A program made the position numbers and the translations under genes. The notes below the pieces were generated by a model. It did no database searches, had not been told where the DNA came from, and saw only the letters and a program-made list of their open reading frames with translations. From Bacillota bacterium (GTDB taxonomy: Bacteria; Bacillota; Bacilli; Paenibacillales; Paenibacillaceae): a stretch of 64,000 nucleotides of DNA. The stretch lies in contig JAEWAQ010000029.1 in the NCBI GenBank assembly GCA_023391635.1, forward strand, positions 92,678 through 156,677, in the 5' to 3' direction. Below are positions 57,270 to 64,000 of the stretch, piece after piece; the first letter of the stretch is position 1, and each line of letters opens with the position of its first letter.

Positions 57270-57995
57270 ATGAAAACACGATTCAGAGCCATTTTCGCTC
57301 CTGCATCTATCCGATCTGCGAGTTGGATGGCATGCCTGTTGATAGCAGTTATTCTAGCCGGAGGAACACTGGTCTCCTGCCAAGCCAGGCCGGGTTCAAC
57401 TACATCTTCACCGTCCCCTGTAGTTCATCAGGACGAGGAGCAATGGCATGCGTTTGATCGTATCTATACTCTTTTTGGGCAAAATCAGGATAAAGTGTGG
57501 AAAGTTCTATTCCCGGATGGATCTCCCCAATTTGAAAAGAGTGAAACGACTGCCAGCTCGTCCTACTGGATCGATGAAAGCATTCCTTTGAATGATATCG
57601 ATACAACCATTCAATTGGGCTTTCATCATGACATTCTTATGTCTGTCTTATATCGATTTGATCGACCGGAAGATGCATTAACGACCAGTCGAGCATTAAT
57701 CGATCATCTGGACGATTTCGCAGGCTTGACTCACTTGACGACAGAATCCTCCAATCGTCTTGCGTCATTGACCGAGGTGCCTGATGCTGCTGAGTTTCCG
57801 AAAGAATACTTCGAAGATTGGGAGATCACGCTGCCTTCGGATATTGTCGCTGTTCTTCTTCCTGACCAAGAGGTTGCCGAGCATGCATTTCAGTTAAGAC
57901 TTAGCCTGTCTTTCCTGGATGCATCGACAGCTACCATTCAAGTTAGATATATGGAGGTTCGCGGTAGTCTGCAATCAGCCCGTGTTGCCGATTGA
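57270..57995 (+). CDS. Hypothetical lipoprotein
   Basis: This is a 241-residue exported protein. The signal (ACLLIAVILAGGTLVSC) ends in a lipobox LVSC at about residue 37, so the mature protein is probably lipid-anchored. The remaining chain is acidic with no recognised domain; DRIYTLFGQNQDKVWKVLFP and FEDWEITLPSDIVAVLLPD are possible beta-sheet segments. GTAGGAGG lies about nine bases before ATG 57270. It is flanked by the antiporter terminator and a degenerate reading frame. Confidence 0.7.
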   Translation: MKTRFRAIFAPASIRSASWMACLLIAVILAGGTLVSCQARPGSTTSSPSPVVHQDEEQWHAFDRIYTLFGQNQDKVWKVLFPDGSPQFEKSETTASSSYWIDESIPLNDIDTTIQLGFHHDILMSVLYRFDRPEDALTTSRALIDHLDDFAGLTHLTTESSNRLASLTEVPDAAEFPKEYFEDWEITLPSDIVAVLLPDQEVAEHAFQLRLSLSFLDASTATIQVRYMEVRGSLQSARVAD

Positions 57996-58022
57996 TAGCT
58001 GCAAGAATAAAAGCCTGCAGGT

Positions 58023-58217
58023 CTAGTTCCGGTCGGTGCATCCGATGTCTGCTCTGTATGTACGAAGGTTCATATCGAATGTTATGATACAGAGGGGCAC
58101 GATATCCATTTCTAGAAGCCGGATGAATCTATCGTCATTCTGGTGAACTTCTCGAATCGAATCCAGGGCGCGGAGATGAACAGCGGGAAGACCGGTGCCG
58201 ATTACCCGCGTTACTGA
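58023..58217 (+). pseudogene. Coding relic interrupted by an in-frame TAG
   Basis: One frame reads protein-like sequence on both sides of TAG 58113: VHIECYDTEGHDIHF before it and KPDESIVILVNFSNRIQ, later YPRY and TGA 58215, after it. No start or ribosome binding site is seen. This suggests the 3' end of a decayed gene in the otherwise empty 57,996-58,313 gap. The gap also holds a small GGATG/CATCC hairpin (58244-58258). Confidence 0.35.
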
Positions 58218-58313
58218 AATGTGAGTGGGCCGTCAGTATAAGTGGATGTTATTCATCCTCACTTTACGTTACGATAAAATAGTGGACGACAGTCTGCATC
58301 GCAAGCGGAGGGG

Positions 58314-59018
58314 ATGGAGCTGGAAAACTTCGCATGTCTATACGTGATTCGCGGCGAACCCTACCGATCGGGCACTTACGTGGATCTAAGCGCGGATGAA
58401 ACCCGTTTTGGCCGGTTATCCAATCAGTCTAAGCCGGATTTGGCCTTTACGAACGCTTTTATTTCCCGGCAGCATTTCGTCATTCGCAGGAAGCAGGACA
58501 AGGCGTTGTTGTACGATTTGGGGAGCCGTCACGGAACGGAGGTCAACGGTATACGGCTAACGCCGCACACGCCGTATCCTCTGAAAAATTTTGATATCAT
58601 TAAGCTCGCCAAAGGGATGGTTGTCCTTCACTTCTCTTATACGTTTGCCGAACAAACCCTTGAAATCGAACCGCTTGGTAATACCCAGCAGTTGGAAGTC
58701 CCGGAGCTTCGGCTAGCCATTCATTGGGAGAAAAGAGAATGCGTAGTGGACGGCAAGCGGATCCCGATGTCCGAAAAAGAATATTTGCTGATTCGTGTGT
58801 TGCATGAGAATGCGAATCGGCTCGTTCCGCTTGAGGAAATCAAATCCAGCGTGTGGCCGGAACGATCGCCGGGATCGGATGGCGTCCCGGATGTAACGCT
58901 GGACGAATTGAATGCCTTGATCTACCGGGTTCGCAAAAAATACGGCAAAGACACCATTCTTATTAGCGCTGTGCGCGGCATCGGCTACGTACTCGAATCG
59001 GAATTGGTATCATCATGA
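58314..59018 (+). CDS. FHA-domain winged-helix regulator
   Basis: This is a 234-residue protein. Residues about 20-110 are an FHA domain with FGRLSNQ, FISRQHFVIRR and YDLGSRHGTEVNG, the phosphothreonine-binding layout. Residues about 125-230 are an OmpR-type winged helix (IPMSEKEYLLIRVLHENANR and ALIYRVRKKYGKDTILISAVRGIGYVL). It would read Ser/Thr kinase signals and control transcription. GGAG is only a few bases before ATG 58314. The next gene, a MurA paralogue, starts 22 bases later and is likely its target or partner. Confidence 0.85.
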   Translation: MELENFACLYVIRGEPYRSGTYVDLSADETRFGRLSNQSKPDLAFTNAFISRQHFVIRRKQDKALLYDLGSRHGTEVNGIRLTPHTPYPLKNFDIIKLAKGMVVLHFSYTFAEQTLEIEPLGNTQQLEVPELRLAIHWEKRECVVDGKRIPMSEKEYLLIRVLHENANRLVPLEEIKSSVWPERSPGSDGVPDVTLDELNALIYRVRKKYGKDTILISAVRGIGYVLESELVSS

Positions 59019-59040
59019 TAGAAGAAAGTGGGATAACCTC

Positions 59041-60348
59041 ATGAAGTATATACAAGCGGAATATTCAAGCTCGCTGAATGGCACGGTACATATACCCGGG
59101 GCGAAGAACAGCTCTCTTGCCTTGCTTGCCGCAGCCTGTCTGGCTGACGATGTCGTAACGCTGGAGGGCATCCCGCGCATCGACGACGTCCGGATCATTG
59201 CCGGGATAAGCCGGGATATCGGAATGGAGCTGACACAGGAAGGCAGTCGAGTCATAATCGACCCACGCTCGATTCACAGCGCCGTGATCGACCCGGCCAA
59301 AGCTTCGAGCTACCGGGCATCTTATTATTTTGCGGGAGCGCTGTTGTCCAAATTCGGCAAAGTCATGATCGGATTTCCGGGCGGCGACGATTTCATTTCA
59401 AGACCAATCGATCAGCATATAAAGGTGTTTCAGGCGCTTGGAGCACAGGTGCAAATCTGCCACGATTACTACGTGGTTGAGGCTGCCGAGCTGAGAGGCG
59501 CGGATATTTATTTCGACACTCTCACCTGTGGCGCGACGATTAATGCGATGCTGGCGGCCGTGCGGGCCAAAGGGCGGACGCAGCTGCACAACGCGGCTGT
59601 GGATCCTGAGGTCGTTGATATGGCGACCTTCCTGAACCGGCTCGGGGCTCGGATTTACGGGGCGGGGACGGAGCGGATCCGGATTGAAGGTGTCCCTTAT
59701 TTAAACGGAGGGAAGCACACGGTAATTCCGGATCGGCTGATCGCCGGGGCTTTTCTAATGGCGGCCGGGCTCAATGGGGGGCAGGTTACCGTCATGGACG
59801 TCATCCCCGAGCATCTTGGCGCCTGCTTGGCCAAGCTGAGGGAGGTGGGGATGCATGTGGAATGCGGCGAGAACCACATTACGGCTCATGGTACCGGTTT
59901 GCTGAAGGCAACGCGGATCCGCGCAGGCATGTATCCCGGCTTCGCCACCGATTTACAACAGCCTATGACTGCTCTTCTGTTGCAAGCCAAGGGCAAGAGC
60001 ATCGTTACCGACCGCGTCTTTCCGAAGCGGTTCGCTCATGTGCCGCAGCTGCGGCGGCTCGGCGCAGAGATCGAGCTGCGGAAAGAGAGCGCGTTTATCC
60101 GCGGCGGGGTTCCACTGCAGGGAGGCTGGGTGCATGCTACCGATGTACGTGCCGGCACCTGCCTGCTGCTGGCCGGTTTAACAGCCGCAGGTAAAACGTG
60201 TATTACGGGCGTCGAGCACATTGAGCGCGGCTATGAGGATATCGTCAGCAGCTTTCGATCCTTAGGAGCCAAGATCTCCATGCGCAAGTTGGATGAAGCC
60301 AGCGAAGTTTCGGCAGCCGCGAGTGTAACATCAGGGGAACTGTCATGA
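59041..60348 (+). CDS. MurA paralogue with Asp in place of the catalytic Cys
   Basis: This is a 435-residue UDP-GlcNAc enolpyruvyl transferase-like protein. Lys22-Asn23 (GAKNSS), TDLQQP, DVRAGTCLLLAGL and HIERGYEDI are conserved. The flexible loop that normally reads GGCAIGxRP is GGDDFISRP, so the PEP- and fosfomycin-reactive Cys (Cys115 of E. coli) is Asp116. Cys-to-Asp MurA enzymes are active and fosfomycin resistant (Mycobacterium). A housekeeping copy is expected elsewhere. It forms an operon with the FHA regulator. Confidence 0.85.
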   Translation: MKYIQAEYSSSLNGTVHIPGAKNSSLALLAAACLADDVVTLEGIPRIDDVRIIAGISRDIGMELTQEGSRVIIDPRSIHSAVIDPAKASSYRASYYFAGALLSKFGKVMIGFPGGDDFISRPIDQHIKVFQALGAQVQICHDYYVVEAAELRGADIYFDTLTCGATINAMLAAVRAKGRTQLHNAAVDPEVVDMATFLNRLGARIYGAGTERIRIEGVPYLNGGKHTVIPDRLIAGAFLMAAGLNGGQVTVMDVIPEHLGACLAKLREVGMHVECGENHITAHGTGLLKATRIRAGMYPGFATDLQQPMTALLLQAKGKSIVTDRVFPKRFAHVPQLRRLGAEIELRKESAFIRGGVPLQGGWVHATDVRAGTCLLLAGLTAAGKTCITGVEHIERGYEDIVSSFRSLGAKISMRKLDEASEVSAAASVTSGELS

Positions 60349-60395
60349 ACAACAAGATCCCGAATATCTATCCATCTATGGATTGGAAGTGTTCG

Positions 60396-60438
60396 GCTGA
60401 TTTGCGCTTCGTTTCTCGCGGATGGTAAGATGAATGTA
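60396..60438 (+). repeat. 43-bp promoter-like repeat, copy 2 (before dinB-like gene)
   Basis: It contains TTGCGC (60402-60407), an 18-base spacer and TGG-TAAGAT (-10 at 60426-60431). It matches the element at 54974-55016 at 39 of 43 positions. Confidence 0.7.
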
Positions 60439-60468
60439 TTGCCTATACGTGGAAGGAGCGATTGAAGC

Positions 60469-60969
60469 ATGTATCAAACGCTGCAACAATTTCTGGATGA
60501 TTGGAAGCATGAATCGTCGTTGACATCGAACGTTCTGACTGTCCTGACGGACTCGTCTCTGGGCCAAACCGTAACAGAAGCGAAAGGAAGGTCGCTGGGA
60601 GAACTGGCATGGCACTTGGCAACGAGCGTAACTGGGATGCTCAGTGCCGGCGGACTGCAAATTGAAGGCCCGGGTTTTTCGGCCCCCGTCCCCAGTCATG
60701 CGCAAGACATCGTCCAAGGCTACCGGCAAGTAAGCGAGGCAGCATCTGCAGCGCTCAAGGAGCAATGGACCGATGCGAAGCTGGCCGAACCTCTCCTGTT
60801 ATTTGGCAGAATCGAAACGACGTATGCCGGCTTGCTGACACTCGTCGTTCGCCACCAAATCCATCACCGCGGACAGATGACGATTCTGATGCGGCAAGCC
60901 GATCTTGTTCCTCCTGGCGTCTACGGACCTAACGAGGAAGAGGGAGCAGCGATCCGCGCAGGCAAATAA
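60469..60969 (+). CDS. DinB family protein
   Basis: This is a 166-residue four-helix-bundle protein of the DinB/YfiT fold. The metal-ligand His are in LAWHLATSVTG (about residue 45) and VVRHQIHHRGQM (about 125-136). Members include thiol S-transferases (bacillithiol or mycothiol dependent), while the cellular role of many is unknown. GGAAGGAG lies upstream of ATG 60469. A clear terminator follows. Confidence 0.87.
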   Translation: MYQTLQQFLDDWKHESSLTSNVLTVLTDSSLGQTVTEAKGRSLGELAWHLATSVTGMLSAGGLQIEGPGFSAPVPSHAQDIVQGYRQVSEAASAALKEQWTDAKLAEPLLLFGRIETTYAGLLTLVVRHQIHHRGQMTILMRQADLVPPGVYGPNEEEGAAIRAGK

Positions 60970-60995
60970 GCAGGAAGGGGATATCCCGTTATAAC

Positions 60996-61037
60996 GGCGA
61001 TGCAACGAGGGAAACCTTCGCATCGCCTTTTGTTGTT
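60996..61037 (+). terminator. Terminator after the DinB gene
   Basis: GGCGATGC (60996-61003) pairs with GCATCGCC (61020-61027) and TTTTGTTGTT follows. Confidence 0.8.
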
Positions 61038-61166
61038 AATAGGTCCTAGGGGGTTGCTGAATGTCTGTCATACCTGATGCATCGAGACGAGCGGTAATTT
61101 CTGCCCTGACCAATGCAATAGAACTTGGATAGTATGCGTTTACTCAAGATTGGCTCCTCGGAGCGT

Positions 61167-62138
61167 TCAGTCTTTTAGAATGACGTTGGGAACGAAACGA
61201 ATATAGACAAGTTCTCCTGCCAGTTCAACAATAGTCTGAGTAACAATAATAGCTGCAACTAATGTGTTCCAATTGTCAGGCAAAGCTAGAGCGAGCGGGA
61301 GGACCACGAGGGAATTTCTTGTTCCCGAACTAAAAATAACTGCACGCCCCGACTGTACGTCTACGCGAAACCATTTTACGATATAACGAGAAATAAAAGG
61401 TATAATGAGCATGAATGCGATATATACCGGTATAACTTGTATGAGAATGTCCGAGTAACCGGATAATTTATCGATTTGGGACGCTACGATTACAAATAAT
61501 GTGAGCGCCATAAACGGTACAGGAATCCAAGCAGAAACATCGATTAACAATTGGCCGCCTTTAGGCTTTTTCTTGAACAGTAGTTGTAGGCCTATAGCCA
61601 ATAGAAGCGGTAGTACGATGATAATCAGGAACGATTCTATGAATGGGCCTGGACTCACGATTTCGGACGCTTGCTTGCCTATGAAGATCCATAAATACAA
61701 GGGCAGCAGAATCATTTGCGTCACAAACAGAATAGGCGTCGCTAGCAACATTATTTTCTCATTCCCGCGTCCCAAATGCGTAAATACGATGACATAATCA
61801 ATACACGGCGTTAACAAGACGAGATATACACCAAGCAGAACAGGGGATTGTTGAGGTAAGAAATGAGATAGCAACCAGACGACAACCGGCACGGCGATAT
61901 AATTTGCCATTAAGAGTGCTACGATAAAACGCCGGTTGCTGAGCGATTCTTTTATCGACATAAACGGAATTTGAGAAAACATGCCGAACATCAATACAGC
62001 GATTACTATCGAGATGAGAATGTTATGATCCAATAGCACCATAACATCAGGGAATAACAAACCAAGTCCAACAGCGAAAGCCAGTGTGCCGACATAAAGC
62101 CAAGTTTGATTACGCTCCAGTTTCTCGCGAACATTCAT
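61167..62138 (-). CDS. Arsenite/BASS-type permease (Acr3-like)
   Basis: This is a 323-residue membrane protein with ten helices of the bile acid/Acr3 superfamily. The conserved Cys loop is TPCIDYVIVFTHLGRGNEK, and FSSGTRNSLVVLPLALALP is the second family signature. Annotated homologues are called arsenic resistance proteins, but the substrate is not proven. It is separated by 39 kb from the arsRBC operon and has no reductase next to it. The start is ATG 62138; a weak AGAGGATAACG site precedes it. Confidence 0.8.
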   Translation of the reverse strand: MNVREKLERNQTWLYVGTLAFAVGLGLLFPDVMVLLDHNILISIVIAVLMFGMFSQIPFMSIKESLSNRRFIVALLMANYIAVPVVVWLLSHFLPQQSPVLLGVYLVLLTPCIDYVIVFTHLGRGNEKIMLLATPILFVTQMILLPLYLWIFIGKQASEIVSPGPFIESFLIIIVLPLLLAIGLQLLFKKKPKGGQLLIDVSAWIPVPFMALTLFVIVASQIDKLSGYSDILIQVIPVYIAFMLIIPFISRYIVKWFRVDVQSGRAVIFSSGTRNSLVVLPLALALPDNWNTLVAAIIVTQTIVELAGELVYIRFVPNVILKD

Positions 62139-62240
62139 TTCGTTTTCGTTATCCTCTCTTTAAGCTTCCGTTAACATGAACCGCTCGTTTCGATCTTCTC
62201 CAAACATTCCGACCAGTTTAGGCATTTGCAGTCTAGTCCG

Positions 62241-63053
62241 CTATCGCTTTCTTGCTTTGATTACAAAAGTTACAGGCAGCATCTTTGCTTTGTTGGCAAA
62301 ATCGCTGTTAGCGTCCCGCGATTGCATAATTTCGTCATCAGACTGTTCAATCATCTGTTCAATTACAAATCCCGCTTTAGCCAACGCATTCACATAGGTC
62401 GATAGCTTACGATCCGATAACGTTAGCGCGCCTTCATCAAGAGATACCGAGTACCAAGATTCATCGAAATAACATTTTTTAAAAACAAGCCTATCATCTT
62501 CTGCAGCAACGCATTTGTGAATAGGGTGAGACCAACTGAAAATGAATACACCGTCTTTTTTAAGATAAGAAGCGATCCGGCAAAAAGTACCCTCCAGGTC
62601 GGTGGCCCAGCCTATGGCATAAATTGAATAAACAAAGTCGAAATAATCCACTGGCAGGCCACATTCTTCCTCCATGGGAGAACAGATCAATTTTGCCGAA
62701 AAACCGCATGTCTTCAAATGCTGCGCTGCCTTTTCGATTTGTTTTGCCGATATATCCACAGCCCATAGTTCAGATGCTTGGCGTTCCCCATGATATTGCA
62801 AAGATTGACCGTTGCCACAGCCGATCTCCAGCATCTTCTTCCCGGAGACATCGCCAAAGAGCTGGCATTTTTCCTCCGAGACAAATGCTCCATAATAAGG
62901 AAGCACGATTGCTCCTAAGAAATCATTGCTTTGTGTATTCCAATAGAAGCTGTTTGTTTTATACACAGAATCCTTGTCCATGTCGACCGAACTGGCGTGA
63001 CCAACCTCGCCAGCTCCTATAATGTTTGTTTTTGAAGCAGACTTCCGGTCCAT
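62241..63053 (-). CDS. Class I SAM-dependent methyltransferase
   Basis: This is a 270-residue methyltransferase. The SAM loop is MLEIGCGNGQSLQYHG (about 75-90), followed by LWAVDISAKQIEKAAQHLK and FDFVYSIYAIGWATDLEG. A polar N-terminal extension with WNTQSNDFLGAIVLPYYG precedes the fold. The Cys arrangement of arsenite methyltransferases is not present, so a link to the neighbouring permease is not supported. GGGAGGG lies about ten bases before ATG 63053. Confidence 0.85.
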   Translation of the reverse strand: MDRKSASKTNIIGAGEVGHASSVDMDKDSVYKTNSFYWNTQSNDFLGAIVLPYYGAFVSEEKCQLFGDVSGKKMLEIGCGNGQSLQYHGERQASELWAVDISAKQIEKAAQHLKTCGFSAKLICSPMEEECGLPVDYFDFVYSIYAIGWATDLEGTFCRIASYLKKDGVFIFSWSHPIHKCVAAEDDRLVFKKCYFDESWYSVSLDEGALTLSDRKLSTYVNALAKAGFVIEQMIEQSDDEIMQSRDANSDFANKAKMLPVTFVIKARKR

Positions 63054-63919
63054 TCTGACACCCTCCCCAAATATTATGAACCTAAACCGTTATCCTCAAA
63101 ATAATATTACGTTTTTCCTAGGAAGGGGACAAGAAGCGCGGCTGATTGCATGCGATGATAGTTTATTTTTAAGGTCGAATCCGAATCTGGATTCAAGGAA
63201 ATTTATAAGGTTCGACCTAGATTGAATAATAATGGGATTTTGCAGGCGAGGGAGAAGAAGGAAGGCTCCCATTTAACACGAATACATAATAATAGACGGA
63301 AACAGATGTTATCCGAATTTCGTGGATTAGGAGTTATCTGAAACCCCAGGAAACCTTTGTAAAAAACTTAAAAAAATCGAACCAATAAGATACTAATGAA
63401 AAGCTGAATATGATAGATTTGAAGTATAAGTATGGAAATCCTGGAGCCTATATGAATTTTTGATTTTTATGCTTTATGCATAATGAATTTCTCTATAACT
63501 CAATAACGTGGTAATGAAATCATGAGGGTGGATTCGAATAACCGGAATCCTCTAAATAACCAAATAGATTTGATTAGTTTGACTTTCGTATAGCTGCACC
63601 AAGCGAAATTAGAGAAATGTTCGGCGTCGAATTTTAAAGATTGGAAATAATTTATTGAATTTCATATTCTGTAGTGAACTAATAAACAGGAATTTATAAT
63701 TAGATCCAAGCAAGTCAAATAAGAATTATAGAATTTTGAATTATGATGTAAGAAGTACTTTTTTGATGGCAAACTCGAAGAAGCCTGGGGCATCAGATAA
63801 ACCAGCTAATTGCAGTCAAGCCTATCTTGAATCCATTCGTGCAAAGGCCAGCAACCCAGACTCAAATAAGCCTACCTCGAGAAGCAGATATGTGGTAAAA
63901 TTATCCTAAGATTGAAGCG
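63054..63919. other. AT-rich, mostly non-coding segment at the right edge
   Basis: Base composition drops sharply compared with the rest of the window. An 8-bp inverted repeat (AGGTCGAA 63171-63178, TTCGACCT 63212-63219) with a nested GAATCC/GGATTC pair lies near the left end. No gene is convincing apart from the small frame at 63766-63909. It probably belongs to acquired or degenerate DNA around the IS110-type element. Confidence 0.6.
63766..63909 (+). CDS. Possible 47-residue ORF
   Basis: ATG 63766 opens a hydrophilic frame of 47 residues (MANSKKPGASDKPANCSQAY at its start) ending at TAA 63907-63909, 11 bases before the convergent transposase end. Codon use looks more gene-like than its surroundings, but there is no ribosome binding site and no known family. 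Confidence 0.3.
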   Translation: MANSKKPGASDKPANCSQAYLESIRAKASNPDSNKPTSRSRYVVKLS

Positions 63920-64000
63920 TTACTCTGCTGCAAAAGGGCGATTGTTCGACCAGACACCGAAGATGATCCGTAAAAGTTTATGGCAAGTAGCCACCAAAGC
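63920..64000 (-). mobile_element. C-terminus of an IS110-type transposase (partial at right edge)
   Basis: The minus strand reads 26 residues from the window edge, ALVATCHKLLRIIFGVWSNN then RPFAAE and TAA (63922-63920). The KLLRIIFxVW-NxRP pattern is the usual end of IS110/IS116 family transposases. The rest lies outside the window. Only the short tail is available, so the family call is moderate. Confidence 0.65.

Noticed and set aside
62241..63053. Arsenite methyltransferase (ArsM) next to the permease
   Set aside because: The conserved Cys residues of ArsM are not arranged as expected; a general SAM methyltransferase fits better.
1..64000. CRISPR arrays, tRNA or rRNA genes, complete prophage
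   Set aside because: No spaced direct repeats, cloverleaf or rRNA-like segments and no phage structural genes were seen.

Overview
The window looks like a chromosomal stretch from a spore-forming Bacillota, most likely Paenibacillaceae (Paenibacillus/Cohnella-like). The reasons are moderately GC-rich coding DNA, strong AGGAGG-type ribosome binding sites with many TTG/GTG starts, Gram-positive lipoproteins and NlpC/P60 wall hydrolases, and sporulation-associated genes (YjcZ, YheC/D-type ATP-grasp, DUF2512). No rRNA, tRNA or CRISPR array was seen. The last ~950 bases are clearly AT-rich and run into the C-terminus of an IS110-type transposase, so the right edge is probably a mobile or acquired segment.

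Layout. 1-9.9 kb: housekeeping and envelope genes (TrpD2-like transferase, patatin lipase, SH3/glucosaminidase, TraX, CE7 acetyl esterase, a decayed methyltransferase, two coupled membrane/stress proteins, YjcZ, aldo/keto reductase, YheC/D). 10.1-16.5 kb: a tightly overlapping six-gene minus-strand operon (KAS III, ATP-grasp, 3beta-HSD-type reductase, lactonase-like hydrolase, adenylate-forming enzyme, SDR) that looks like a small-molecule biosynthetic cluster. 16.9-20.3 kb: ECF sigma/anti-sigma pair, a dehydrogenase and an NlpC/P60 lipoprotein. 20.4-25.4 kb: arsRBC, then divergently a Cys-rich MarR and the fused glutathione synthase GshF, both preceded by the same palindrome. 25.7-34.4 kb: MATE pump, YmaF, an Lsa-type ABC-F gene behind a leader peptide and attenuator, an AAA+/TPR pair, SDR, TetR, M50 peptidase, methyltransferase and CDGSH protein. 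34.6-42.9 kb: NlpC/P60, an ArsR-type repressor operon with twin operators, a UvrA paralogue and a VanY-VanR-VanS set.

42.9-52.2 kb: kdp potassium-transport operon (small ORFs, kdpA, kdpB, kdpC) with a split sensor (a KdpD/Usp protein whose whole module is duplicated, plus a separate kinase) and kdpE, behind 11-bp-phased TTTTTAC boxes. 52.2-63.0 kb: rifampin phosphotransferase, CPA1 antiporter, a lipoprotein, an FHA/winged-helix regulator next to a MurA paralogue whose catalytic Cys is Asp, DinB, an arsenite/BASS-type permease and a methyltransferase.

A recurring theme is intrinsic resistance to drugs and metalloids: ABC-F, Rph, VanY/R/S, UvrA-like ATPase, MurA(Cys to Asp), MATE, ars and an Acr3/BASS-like permease. 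The best candidates for something new are the KAS III/adenylation operon, the FHA-MurA(Asp) pair, the duplicated and split KdpD, the MarR-GshF regulon and the ABC-F attenuator. All functional calls come from reading the sequence and recognising families; no database search was possible.
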